Positions 1 through 12,232 of a stretch of 64,000 bases of DNA are shown in pieces. The notes below the pieces were generated by a model that saw only the letters and a program-made list of their open reading frames with translations, had not been told where the DNA came from and made no database searches. How positions within the stretch are numbered: the first letter of the stretch is position 1; every line of letters starts with the position of its first letter. The stretch comes from Primula veris. Taxonomy: Eukaryota; Streptophyta; Magnoliopsida; Ericales; Primulaceae. The stretch spans positions 14,699,197 through 14,763,196 of the forward strand of contig OY821741.1 of assembly GCA_963682055.1 (NCBI GenBank), written 5' to 3'. A program made the position numbers and the translations under genes.

Positions 1-143
1 TATTAACGTTATTAAACGCTTAAGCTTAGAATTGCAAAAAGTTGGGTTGTTAGTTGCCATTAAGTTTAATTCCGCGAAAAGCGCCAAAAAACCTTATTCA
101 CCCCCCCCCCCCCCCCCTAAGGTTTAGCCGCACGGGGCCAACA
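1..143 (+). repeat. 3' end of the 5' LTR of a Copia element (cut by window edge)
   Basis: The first 143 bases match the last 134 bases of the LTR at 2695-3974 almost perfectly. I see two single-base differences, both G in this copy and A in the other, plus length changes in an A run and in a long C run near 101-117. It ends in CCAACA directly before a tRNA primer site. The remainder of this LTR lies left of the window. Confidence 0.93.
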
Positions 144-145
144 AT

Positions 146-157
146 TGGTATCAGAGC
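146..157 (+). other. Primer binding site (initiator tRNA-Met) of the Copia element
   Basis: TGGTATCAGAGC lies two bases after the LTR end. This is the standard plant primer site complementary to the 3' end of initiator tRNA-Met, where minus-strand DNA synthesis begins. It fixes the element's orientation as plus. Confidence 0.95.
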
Positions 158-205
158 CGAGGCTCTTGCATATAGGAATCTAACGATTTTAGAGTTAAGA
201 TTCCG

Positions 206-2160
206 ATGGCTAATTTGTACAATTTCGCATCCGACATAGCTTTATCCCCAAATACTCCACCTTATTTTGATGGAATAAAATTTTCATATTGGAAGGATAG
301 GATGAGCATGTTTTTACAAAGCTATAACGTTAAACTTTGGATGACCATAAAAGTAGGATATTCCGCACCTACATCCGAAAATAGCGAGAACCCAATCCCC
401 GTAGAGGACCTAGATAACTCTCAACTAGAAGCCTACTCTACGAACGCCAAAGCGATGTACGCTATTGTTTGTGCCGTTTCCCATAACGAGTACAACAAAA
501 AATCCGCTTGTAAAACCTCTAAGGGTATGTGGGATAAGTTAGTAGTTATGCACGAGGGAACTAACCAAGTTAAGGATTGCAAACTCCAACTTTTAGTTCA
601 TGACTACGAACTTTTTAAGATGAGCGAGGGTGAAACTATTTCCGATATGTTTGCTAGATTTACCACTATACTAATGGATTAAAATCTCTTGGTAAGTGTT
701 TGTCTTGTAAGGAAATGGTCTCAAAGGTGATTCGGAGCTTACCGAAAGAATGGGAACCAAAGGTCACCGCAGTTCAAGAGGCGCACGACATGAACACATA
801 CACTCTTGATGCATTGACGGGTTCACTCATTACTCACGAGATCACCCTAAATAGTCACAAGCCAATCTCGAAAAAGAAGGAGATAGCTTTCAAAGGAACA
901 ACTTGTGACGAAAGCGATGAGCTATCCAATGACGACAAAAATTCAATGCAAATCATTCGAATCGTCAAGGAAATACTCAAGCTAAAAGACCAATGCAAAC
1001 ATAAAGGTAAATCGTCAAATAATTCAATTTATTCTAACGATTTTGTTTGCTATACTTGTGGTAAGGAAGGACACATAGCGAGAGATTGCATCAAGAATTG
1101 CAAGAGCAAAGGCTAGAAGAAGATATCCGCTTCAAGCTCTAGCGATAGCTCCGACCAAGATGAAGTCGCTCATCTTGCTTGCTATGTGGCCTTGGAAGAC
1201 AACATTGAGCCAAACCAATCGTCTTCAAGTGAAAGCGAAACCGATGAGGTAATGATCTATCCTATGATGAATTACTTCATATGTGCGATGCTTACTCCAA
1301 AAAGTTTCCTAAACTTGTCGAAAAGGTCAACTCTCTTAAAAGGATAAATTCTTCTCTCAATGAAGAAATAAGATCCTTTAAAAGAGATAAAATTGAAAAT
1401 GAGTCTATTCCGACATCGTCATTCTCTTTACATGATGTAGATGACGAAAAGGAAGACTTGAAAGACAAAAACAATGATCTCATCATTCAAAACAAGTCTT
1501 TACAAACCGAGATCAATTTTCTTAAAAATGAAGTCTCTAGACTTGCTAAAACTCTTTCAAAACCATCTTCTTTAGATTGCGACTTATTAGAAAATTTTGA
1601 AGAGTTAAAGGATGCTTTCGATACAGTTAAAAGCAAAAACAAGGTTTTGAGTTCTCATGCTTTTAACTTAAATGACAAGGTCAAGCTTTTAGAAACCGAG
1701 AATGACACTTTGAAATCTAAAAACAAAGAGCTTGTCGTTTCCATTGAAAAACTTAATTTAACAATTTCAAAGTTTTCTAAGGGTAAAACTGTTTTAGATA
1801 ACATCTTGAGTTGTTAAAAAGATTTCAATGATAAGAGTGGTTTAGGTTATGATTGCATTAGCTCTAATTCAAACAAAACCCACTTCGTCAAAGCCTCTAA
1901 CATTTCTAAAACTCCTACCCCGCCTAAACAAGAGGTTGTTTTTACAAAAGGGAGTACTTCCAAGATTTTTCAAAAATCTTTTAATGGTAGAAAAGGTTTA
2001 GGTTTTCAAACCAAATTGGATACTCCGAAAAACCTTCCCAAAACTTCGTATAGTTCTCGGTATGCGAAAAAATCTAGGCATGTATACATTGTAGTAGAAA
2101 TGAGTATAATTCTTCTAGATGCCCTTATCGTTTTCATGTTAGTAGAAGCGATTTGAAATG
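206..2160 (+). pseudogene. Copia (SIRE-like) gag, frameshifted; no pol follows
   Basis: Gag forms the nucleocapsid of an LTR retrotransposon. Residues 1-158 (206-682) resemble the Copia gag (UBN2-type) domain. Homology continues in another frame at 700-1116, where a CCHC zinc knuckle is visible (CYTCGKEGHIARDC, 1048-1089). A coiled-coil-rich part follows at 1281-1817, and a second Cys-rich motif lies near 2077-2120 in yet another frame. I infer at least three frameshifts (near 670, 1248 and 2050) and stops at 1114 and 1815; the latter looks like a C-to-T change of a glutamine codon. No protease, integrase, reverse transcriptase or RNase H is present before the polypurine tract. The element is therefore gag-only and would need proteins from elsewhere. 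The SIRE/Maximus assignment rests on gag style and is less certain than Copia itself. Confidence 0.8.
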
Positions 2161-2694
2161 AGTAGTAAAGACCCAAGTAACTAACAATGTCGGACCCAAA
2201 AGAAATTGGGGACCAAAAGACAAATCTTGTGTTATAGCTATCTCCATCCAAAAAGAGAAAATCAACAAGTGGTTGACAACACCGGCATAAGTCGTGGAAG
2301 TCAAGAAGATCGACTCCACCATCAAGAATGAAGTACCATTGATCGACAAAGATGGAAGGCATACCAACAAATGGTACCACTTATTTGGTCTTGGAAACGC
2401 TCAATGCAAATGCCATTAGCGAGTGGACTCGACATCACATATTCGGTATACTCTACTCTATAATATTTATATATATGTGATAAGTTGGGTAATATGCATC
2501 ATAATAACATTTTTCATGTTTTGGTTTTTCTTTGAAAACCCTCCACATAACCCCATATTTTTTATTTATTTGCATTTTGATAATGCCAAAGGGGGAGAAA
2601 AATGATATTTAGATAAATGCGACTTATTAAAATGGAGGAGATATATTTTTTTGTAAAATCATCATTATTTTGTCATAATCAAAATGGGGGAGAT
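2161..2694 (+). other. Remnant internal region and polypurine tract of the Copia element
   Basis: A short decayed stretch links gag to the 3' LTR. It holds a hydrophobic 60-codon ORF (2423-2605) ending in a lysine/glycine-rich tail, but nothing resembling pol. The polypurine tract AAAATGGGGGAGA (2681-2693) sits immediately before the LTR and would prime plus-strand DNA synthesis. Confidence 0.75.
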
Positions 2695-3974
2695 TGTTGA
2701 ACCATGGGGTTCAATAATTGATTTTGATTATAACGTTGATTAAGTTTTTTAATGATTTTACGATTTCTCCATTTCGATGATATAATGCTTGTCTTTTCCA
2801 AAAGAAGAAAATGTAAATTTTAGCATGCCAGAAAGATAGATCACAGAAAAACGAAGCCACAGGTTCAAGCGGAACCAGAATCGGAGCTAAAACGAAGGAG
2901 TTATGAGCTTTCGAAGAATAGCGAGAAGACCAAGAAACTGCCAGAGAAAACGACCGATCGACTGTACAAAAACGACCGATCGTTTTGGTCCAAAATTCTT
3001 CCAGTAAGGTCGTCTGAAAAACGACCGATCGTTTCTCAGAAAATGACCGATCGTTTTCTGAAAACGACCGATCGACTGCAGAAAACGACCGATCGTTTTC
3101 TGCAAATTTCGAAAACAGCTTTTCAGCTTATTCTGGGAAACACCTTAAAACCATTGGATAAAAGTCTTCAACCACTACCAACGGTCATATACAGAAAAAC
3201 AGACTTTATTCTCCATATAAACCACCCCAAATCTCTCTCCAAAGATATCCATTCACAACCTATTATCATTCTTCAACCTCTCTCATTCATAACACAAAAT
3301 ATCACCATTTTGGTGAATATATTCGAAAAAGAGGAAAATTAAGGAGAAAGCATTTCGAGCTCAACCAAAGATCAAAACATCATCAAAACCACAAATTAGC
3401 TTATTTAGAAGCAATCAAATTGTGGGTGTTGTTTTAATTTTCGATAAATTTGTAAAGAGCAAAAATTATAAGCTCATTGTGAGTGAGTGTTTGGGTAGAA
3501 GCTTTTAAGCCAAAGTGTTGGTTAAAAGTTCTAGGTTAAACACTTGGGTACTCATAGATTGAGGGGGAGTCGTTGACTCATTAAATGTGTTCGCTTGCAC
3601 TTCTATCAAGAGTAGGAACCTCGGGTAGAAGGTGAGCCAATCGGTCGATTGAGCTCGATAGGATTTGTAAAATCGGGAAGATTATTTTTAGTTAAATACT
3701 CGGTAGTACCGAGGAGAGGACGTAGGCCGTTTTGCCGAACCTCTATAAATCACGGTGTCAATTTCTTTCCCTAAACTTTTACTTTCATCAACTTATAATA
3801 TTGCTTATTTTCTTGCTTGCGTTTAGGACTTCTAGCATTTTATTAACGTTATTAAACGCTTAAGCTTAGAATTGCAAAAAGTTGGGTTGTTAGTTGCCAT
3901 TAAGTTTAATTCCACGAAAAGCGCCAAAAACCTTATTCACCCCCCCTCTAAGGTTTAGCCACACGGGGCCAACA
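2695..3974 (+). repeat. 3' LTR of the Copia element (1280 bp)
   Basis: It starts TGTTGA directly after the polypurine tract and ends CCAACA, giving TGTTG...CAACA inverted ends. The last 134 bases match the 5' LTR fragment at the window start. Around 2945-3105 the LTR holds six copies of a palindrome-like motif, ACGACCGATCGT or close variants. The LTR was inserted into the LTR of another element (3975-4003), so this is the youngest visible insertion at the left end. Confidence 0.92.
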
Positions 3975-4003
3975 CCCAAGATGGCCAATAATATCCTACA
4001 ACA
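3975..4003 (-). repeat. Stub of the 3' LTR of a second, minus-strand LTR element
   Basis: Read on the minus strand, this stub begins TGTTGTAGGATATTATTGG, preceded by a purine tract (complement of 4004-4016). The same start occurs at 9490 with one difference. The first Copia element inserted only 29 bases into this LTR; the rest lies left of the window. Confidence 0.6.
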
Positions 4004-7000
4004 CTCCCCATTTGGACGTCTTGATTTCTTCGTCTTCATGCTGTCGATGTGAGTCGAGTTCATTCGCAGTGCTAAACACATAAAAACCTTAGAGTCGGAA
4101 AACCCAATGTGGGACAAAACCGGTACCTAGGAGAAACTGTGTAGCCGAATGATATAGGCCGAAATATCATGTAAGTAACTAACCACAAAACAGATGCCTC
4201 ATCAAAACCTTGCTAAAGTAAACCCAGTGGAAAAACCTCTAGTCGAAGGACAAAAGAGTACACAGTGGTAAGAAGTATACAACAGGATACTCCCCCTAAT
4301 TTCGGCAATCTTAAGTGAGATATAATGGGAACGTGTCTCACTAAAAACCTTGCCAAGGAAAACCCAGTGGGAAAAAAACCTTGGTCTAAGGACAAAAAGA
4401 GTACACGAGCATGCAACTGGATGCTCCCCATCACTTGCACACGACAGGTTGCGAGGATTTCGACTAACTAGTAATTAGTGCAATAAGCATTCACTTGGAT
4501 GCTCCCCCTCACTTGCACACGACTGGGTGCAAAGATTTCATATTCCAAGAAAGAGTACGAGCATTCGAGTGGATGCCTCATTTACTTGCACACGACTGTA
4601 TGCAAGAAAATATAACGTGGAATAAAACGAGCATTCGATAGGATGCTCTTAAACTTCATATGTGAAGATTTATTTCGGCAAGAAATACTAAATAGCATAA
4701 TCTAGTCATGTCTCTCTTGATCGATAACAACAAGTTGTCCTCAAATAAGACAAGTGTTTTATCTGGATCGTGAGACAGAGCATACGTAATTCAAATATGG
4801 CTAATACGAGCTTGAAGCCATATACACTCTCTAGTCGTCTCATAGAGCACGGGTAGATCGGAGTGATTCGTTTTGAGTCATTCCAAGACCTCCAAGATAT
4901 TGCCTTATTCCTAAGGGTAAAGACAGACCATGTTAGGAATATTCCTTATGCGGGTCTGATAAGTAACCGGCATCGGTATAAGCGAAAAAGGGTTGCGTTA
5001 ATTCGAGTACCGAAGGGGGTAGGTACACTCGATGACGCAAATGGGATAAACTAGCCCACTTCCAAAATTACCATAAGGTAAGGGAATCTGTCTTTAGTGT
5101 CATTTCGATGGCAGCGTGTTAGCGCGATGCTGTGTCGAGCTATACCATTCACAGCATACGAGATGTTCGTCCTAGCACATTAGACCAAGTACAATGATGC
5201 GCTATTTGTACTTAGATATGAACATGATGGATCAATATCTCTTCATCGTCACATCAGGGACGGACTGGGTCTATTTCAATGTCTAGTGATCGAACGATCA
5301 TGGGAGAATCGGACGACTTAGCGTCATTATGACTACAACATATAACACCTTCTGGGTGTAGTCTGAATCATGGACTTAGATTCAATCTTTACGGTACTCG
5401 ATCATCAGGCCGAGTCACTACCGTGTCTTCCCAAGATCCTTCATCTCGAAGACAAATCCAAAAATGGATCGCGTAATAAAACACGCAAGGGCATAATACT
5501 TGTTCAAGTATCCCAAGCTAATCAAATACTCACTTAGGCGGGTATACCACATCCGCTCGGATTATATTAATCCATATAGTGAACGTCTCATTAAATTGAG
5601 ATCATGTTCCGTGGTCAGGAACTACTTGATTCAAGCATTATGAAGTCTCACAGGGACTTTCATCCACGTCTCTAGTCTAAATCCCCACAGAGATAAGATC
5701 GTGACCACAATCACATGCTGCATAATCAGTTTTCCGAAAACTACTAAACTGATAAAGTAGAGGACCGTTATAACGTCCATTACGAGGAAATAAACTATCT
5801 CGTAATCAATTCCAAGGTGTGAGAGAAGCCTTGCGCTACTAGGCGAGCATTCTACAATCTCATTATTCTCATCACTTTTCCTTACGAATAACCAAATAAA
5901 CGAATTCATTTAACATTGGTGGTGTTGGAGCTACAGGTCCGAACACACTTTCTCTAAGGAGTCTACTTGGATTGCAAGTTTCCATTAGTCTAGTCTATTC
6001 TACGTTGACTTCAGGCAACTGTACATGGTTCTCGGTCATAATTTGTTCATATTATCAGTCGTCACTGAATGTATGAACAAGTAATCAACGACAGTCTCGT
6101 TTTGCTTCAATATCGTCTAAGATATCATAATCGATAGATGTTTCGAGATTCTTAGAATGAGGAGGAATCACACATCTCCTAGATGCTTTATAATCTCGTG
6201 CGACAAACGAGTTTCAGTTCACCACCTCTGGGGCTGAACGAATTTGGAACCGGTCAACTTCCTCGTATCTTGGGAAGGACGACAGACTGACGCCCGACGG
6301 CAGCGTCATTTGCTTGGCGGGTTCAGCCAAAGCAGCATGTTTCGACAGGAACACGGCGTCCGACAGGGACGTCTATCCTTGCAAGCATTTTGCAGCAGGT
6401 ATAAATGATCTCGTGACATCTCATAAAGTCATTAAATGCGTTTGACATTTAGTTAGACTTGAGGGAGTCTATGCACTTACTTATCACTAAGTACAGTTTT
6501 GGGGATCAAGCTAAGACTGAGTGGGTTATGCCACGTTACTTCACGTCGTTCCTTATCAACGGTAACGTGCAAATCTCCCCCTAACGATGGGGAGAACAGT
6601 CTTAGCGATGTCATTTTCGCATATCATGCGGTAAAGAGTCGCTTGCCAAGGTTACACTATCAAATGATAGGCATGGGATTCATAATCGACTTATGTCCCC
6701 TTCAGAGGTCCATATTTTGAACACTATAGCGGCTCAATCAAAATATTAATTAAGCACTCCAAACACGCGTTAATATGAGACTTCTGGCTCATAACCAGTA
6801 ACCAGCTGGTACGCATATGGTGTCTGAGTGTCTTTGGGCCTCATAACGGACCAATGCAGCAAAATAACATAATCCCACACGGAAATATAAATCTTGGTGC
6901 GCAAGACCAAGAAGTGCATGCAATCATTTAGAGTCGCATCATCAAACTTTCTGTGAGTCCATTTGGGTCTGAACATAATCGACAGGATGTTCAATTTCCA

Positions 7001-9490
7001 AACTCAAGTAATTCAAATTGAAATTTCGATTCTTACTCTTTCGTATTATCAAGTCGACTAGACTTTTCAGAATAATCCGGATCATGAGCCATCAACTTAA
7101 TGATAAGGCTAAGAGTTTGGAAAGTGCTGCATTTATGTGGACAACAGTAAAATGTGACCATATTGTCGATGCATCAATCATAACCATTTATATTTATAGC
7201 CCGTCTTATGGTTGGATAAGTCCACAATAACTCCTTCAATTCTTTACAAGAATTCTACGAGTTCATTTCGTGATATTTACACATACTAGTCTTTCAAAGT
7301 GAGCATTAGTGGCATTAATTTCGGATTAATCACGAAATATATCCTCAAAGAGAATCCAAATGCGATGCGATTATAAATCTACCATCGTCTTTTGACCCGG
7401 GAATATCTCATCCGGTCAATGCTACAATATGAAAATGCTCTTATCAATCGACGACAGGCGAATGATAGTACAGACATTCATGTCTTAGCATCTAAATCAT
7501 TTATCATTTGACGACATGCAAAATGATAAAGTAACTTTAAATGCTTTAAAAAATGTGGTAGCAACCACTTGAAAGACATTTCAACTCCTCTAAAATACGA
7601 TTTTGGTCGTATTGAATGGAGGCTATGTAAAGAAATTTTAATTCTTTCATGAGCTATTACCAGATAACACTGGTTTTCTCGAATATTTTATAACTCAACA
7701 AGGTACGACATGACCTACACGAGTATAAGGCCTCATATTTAACAAATCAATTTGGTTTTACCAAAGATTTCGATTTGGAACGACAGGTCCAGAATCGTTG
7801 TCACTGAGTACTCTTTTAGGCAAATAGTTGATAAAATTATGTGGTACACTGTTACCCACTATTTCCAAAAAAAATCAACTACCCCACAAGTATTGCCAAA
7901 AATTTCATAATTTAAAGTTTGGTCACATTTGTCAAAGGAATTTTCTCAAAACACTTTAAATTATTTCGAGAAATTTCGTAAACAGGCAAACCATAATCCA
8001 AAAGTATGTCCAAATGGAAAAATCATAATCCAAATGGAAAAACATAATCCAGATGAGCGAAAAATGGCTCAATGATTTATCAAAATCAATAAAGAAATGT
8101 TTCAAACTCATTTGAGCCACAAAACCGGGGGTCTCAAGAGTCCTTTCAGTTAGCTTTAACCACATTAGCATTGGTTTTTCCACCTTTATAATAGTTGTGA
8201 ACTATTTGAGGAGTAACCATGCATGACCTTTGTCTTTATAGCATAGAGTTGGCTCCTTGAGCATTATCTCTTGCTTTGTGACAACGGGTCATATTATTCC
8301 TTTCAATTACTGTCTTGGAGCCACAGGTTTTTGATTTTGACGATTATCTAAAATCTCGCTTGGCTAAGCGATTCATCGGGATCGCGACAGTTCGAGACAA
8401 ATAACACTTGTCTCGGTTCTCGATTCGTGGAAAAAAAATGTACACGAAGAGCATTAATATCAGGAAAACAATTCGCCATTGACCCAATAGGATTTAAAAC
8501 TACTCACCGGGGTAATTTTCTTATCCAATAATAGATGGACAATAAAGGAACATGGTGAATATAAATTCACGATACTGCTTATGAAATACAATTTCCAAGC
8601 TAGTATTTTGGTGAAGGATTGCCCCAATATGTCAATTTCAGACATTTGTTCACCATAGACGTCATCACGTCTCAAATGTGGCGGCCGAATAAAATCAACG
8701 CCTTAGCATTTATCTTGAGGGTAACAACAAACTCGTGTTTTACTCATCAAAGATGGCATCCAAAAAAAATTTGGGCATCACATTTTCACACATCAGGGTG
8801 ACTAACATGTGGTGACAGAATAACATCAACGTCTAAACATTCATTTCGCAAGTATGTTTTACGAATTTTCTCATCATAGATGGCATCCAACATGTGTTGG
8901 GGTTCTGAATTATTTTTCATATAAAAGGACTGGTTTATATGTTTATGGTTTGCACAAGTACAAACTCTTTTTCGAAACGACAGGTTTGAAAACATTAGTT
9001 TTGCTTCTCGTGTGAATCGGTTCTCATTGATCGAACGACGTGTCGATACTGAAACACCAATTCAGCGAAACATACATCACTATATTAACACACTCGGGGA
9101 AATTATTATTTAGTCAACCCCTTTCGGTAGCTCTAATTGAACACGACCAGGAAAGATGGTGAAGGTGGAGGGCACGAATGCCACTTAAAACCCGACCTCA
9201 TTAGGATATCGACTTCCGCCTATATCTTTCCTAGACATCGTATCCAAATAGGTGAGCCTAGTTGGGGAAGGTTCATAATTTTTCCAACTTAAATGTGAAA
9301 ATATATGATTTCGCAAATTACCATATCATAAACATGGCAATAAATTAAATATAGATTGTACATGCTTGCATGATTAAATAATATAGCAGTAGCATGGTAG
9401 TACATATTAAGACAATCTAAATTTATCAATTTAGAATTAGCAATATATTACTCAATATTTTATCAAGATGGCCAATAATATACTACAACA
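4004..9490 (-). mobile_element. Non-coding minus-strand LTR element (LARD-like, probably Copia)
   Basis: The block runs from a polypurine tract at 4004-4016 to a 5' LTR starting (minus strand) at 9490. Both LTR starts share TGTTGTAG.ATATTATTGG. Near the 3' end, two diverged copies of the stretch containing AACCCAGTGG occur (about 4195-4300 and 4345-4430), a sequence I recognise from the 3' untranslated part of plant Copia elements. They are followed by three to four diverged units of about 80 bases built on GAGCATTC...GGATGCTC and CACTTGCACACGAC (about 4400-4650). No ORF resembles gag or pol on either strand, so this is an old non-autonomous derivative. I could not place the inner LTR edge or a primer site. 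Confidence 0.5.
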
Positions 9491-12232
9491 GTAACAACCA
9501 ATAAAATATGTATCAACTACTCATGACTACGCTTTTGGTCGTATTGAGTGGAGGTTGTGTAAAAAAATATCAATTCTTTCATGAGCTATTTCAAGATAAA
9601 ACTGGTTTCTCAAATTATCTTACTACTCAACAAGGTACGACATGACCTACAGGATTATAAGGTCTCATATTTGATAAATCAATTTGGTTTTACCAAATAT
9701 TTCAATTTGGAACGACATGTCCATAATCGTTGTTATTGATTACTCTTTTAGGCAAGTAGTTTGTGAAATTATGTGGTACAACTGTTACCAACTATTTCCA
9801 GAAAATCAATTACTATACAAGTATTGCCTAGAGTTTTATAATTTAAATGTTTGGTCACATTTGTCAAACGAATTTGCTAAAATAATAATTTAAATTAATT
9901 CGAAAAAATTTCAAGAAACAAACAAACCATGATCCAAAAGTATGGTACAAATGGAAAAATAATAATCCAAATGGAAAAACATAATCCAGATGAGCGACAA
10001 ACCAGCTTAATGGTTTTGCAAAATCAATATAGAAAGGTACCAAACTCATTTGAGCCACAAAATCGGGGGTCTCAAAAGTTTCATTTCAGTTATCTTTAAC
10101 CGCATTAGCTACGACTTTTACACACATATAATAGTGGTGAACTATGAAAGGATTAGTCGGGCATGACATTTATCATTTATATAGCAGTGAATTGGCTCAA
10201 TGAGCATTGTCTCTTGCTTTGAAACAATGGACCCAATTGTTTCTTTCAAGAAATGTATTCGAGCCATAGGCTTTCGGTTTTGACGATTGTCTAAACCTCA
10301 TTTGGCTAGGCGAACGTCATGCTCGTGACAGTTTGAGACAAATAACCTATGTCTCGGTTCTCTATTTGAGGACGACGTCCATGAAGAACATTAGCATCAG
10401 ACATAAAAATTGTCATAAACCCAATAAGACGAGTAATCTCTCATTCAATAACAGATGGGTGATGCAATAAGGAACATGGTGAATATAAATTCATGATAAT
10501 GCCTATGGAATACGTTTTTCAAGCTAGTATTTTGATGAATGATCACTCCAATATATCAATTTTAGATATTTGCTCACCATAGACGTCATTGTGTCTCAAA
10601 TGTGGCGCCGGAATAAAATTGACACTTTAGCCTTCGAGAGTAACAACAAATTCATGTTTTACTTACCTAAGATAGCATCCAAAAAGAAAAATTGTAACGT
10701 CTCGGAAATTTTGTAGTTTATTATTAATTTTATTAATAAAATCATGATATTTTGTTTTATGTGTGATTACGTAGTTGGGGTGAAATGTATGTGTATGTGG
10801 GTATGTATGTGATGTTTACTTGTTTTTCTGTACATTTTGTTATGTGTCGATGTACATGTGCTAATTTGGGCCGCATAGATGCTTAGGATTGACGGTCTGT
10901 GATTGTCATTAGCTCCTTATACTTGTCTAGTGCACGTAAACCTTTATTTATTTTGGGAATATTTTGTTAGCCGAGACTGTTTGGCCTAATAGGCGGATAC
11001 CACATGTTTTAATGTTTAGACTTGTTTGTTTTAAACTATGTGAGTGGTGATGACTTGTAAGTTGGGTTGAATACGAGTTTTATCCTTGTCAGATCGCTTT
11101 TTAAATTGTATTTGGCTGGATTTTTATGTATTTATACTTGTTGTCTTGAACAGGACATATTTCGTGGAAACGAGTAGATACGAAAGGTCATGCCGAATTT
11201 TTCTATTATTTTTCTTAAATCGTTTTGGTTGTGTGGTCACATTTGAGCACTGTTGGCTACCGTTAGGCCAATAGTGGCTCCAATGTGATTTTCGGCATGT
11301 TCTTAAAAGATCTATTTAGTTTTATTTTGTGGGGTATTGTCGAATTCTTTTGCATATTATGTCATTTAAACATTTTCTTTTAATTTATATTCACTACTCA
11401 GGTTTATCTAAATAACCGGGGCGTGACAAAAATGGGCATCATATGCTCACATATCAGGGTGAGTAACACGTGATGGTGGAAAATATCTCGCCTAAACCTG
11501 CATTTCGCAAGTATGATTTGTGATTTCCTCGTCATAAATGGCATCCAACATGTGTTGTGTGTTCTGGATTAGTTATCATATAAAACGAATGGTTTATATG
11601 TTTATGGTTTGCACAAGCACAAACTTTGTTTTGAAACGACAAGTTCTAAAATAGTTTTACTTTTCATGTGAACATGTTCTCATTGATCGAATTACGGGTC
11701 GATATTGAGACAACAATTCGGCGAATACATATCTATATAGACACATTCAGAAAAATTATTATTTACTCAACCCTTTTCGGTAGTTTTATTGAACACGACC
11801 AGGAAAGACGTGAGGGGGTGGGCACGAATGCCACTTAAACCCAATCTCATTAGGAGAACGACTTTCGCCTTTATATTTACTTAGATATCGTATAAAAAAG
11901 GTGAGTCTATTTGGAAAAAAAATCATAATTTCCAAATTAAATGTGAAAATATACGATGTTTTGTAATATATCATTTATAGCAATTAAATAATAGAGATAT
12001 ATCTATTCTAGATAACCGCATATTCATGATATATATATCTAATCATATTTTGTGATAAATTAAATCAAGATTATCATCACAAATATTCTATTATATCAAA
12101 TCAAATCAAATCATTTAATAATATCTAATCCAATAATTTAATATACTACTATCATAAGTGAAATTTATATCAATCGTAATATCAAATAAGATATGCTGAT
12201 TACGTTAATAAAATATCAATCACTTATCAACA
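9491..12232 (-). mobile_element. Second, older copy of the same non-coding retroelement family
   Basis: From about 9528 to 11960 the sequence follows 7595-9300 closely, for example the shared stretches TTGGTCGTATTGA.TGGAGG and CTCAACAAGGTACGACATGA, with a 736-bp Ty3 LTR inserted. Both copies contain the stretch with CACGAATGCCACTTAAA. The first copy probably inserted into this one, or the two arose side by side. The right edge near 12232 (…ATCAACA) is a guess. No coding sequence is visible. Confidence 0.45.
10693..11428 (+). repeat. Solo LTR of a Ty3/gypsy element (736 bp) with 5-bp target duplication
   Basis: It begins TGTAACGTCTCGG and ends GGGGCGTGACA, the TGTAAC...GTGACA ends typical of chromovirus LTRs. 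AAAAT flanks it on both sides (10688-10692 and 11429-11433), and the related copy near 8760 lacks it. No internal element sequence remains, so it most likely arose by recombination between two LTRs. Its orientation follows from the TGTAAC start. Confidence 0.88.

Larger units (their letters stand above)
1..3974 (+). mobile_element. Gag-only Copia element (left end off-window)
   Basis: LTR end, primer site, gag remains, polypurine tract and full 3' LTR in order. The two LTR ends are nearly identical, so insertion is recent compared with its host element. Confidence 0.9.

Noticed and set aside
5631..5909. 92-codon minus-strand ORF within the non-coding retroelement
   Set aside because: No similarity to gag or pol motifs, and the length is expected by chance.
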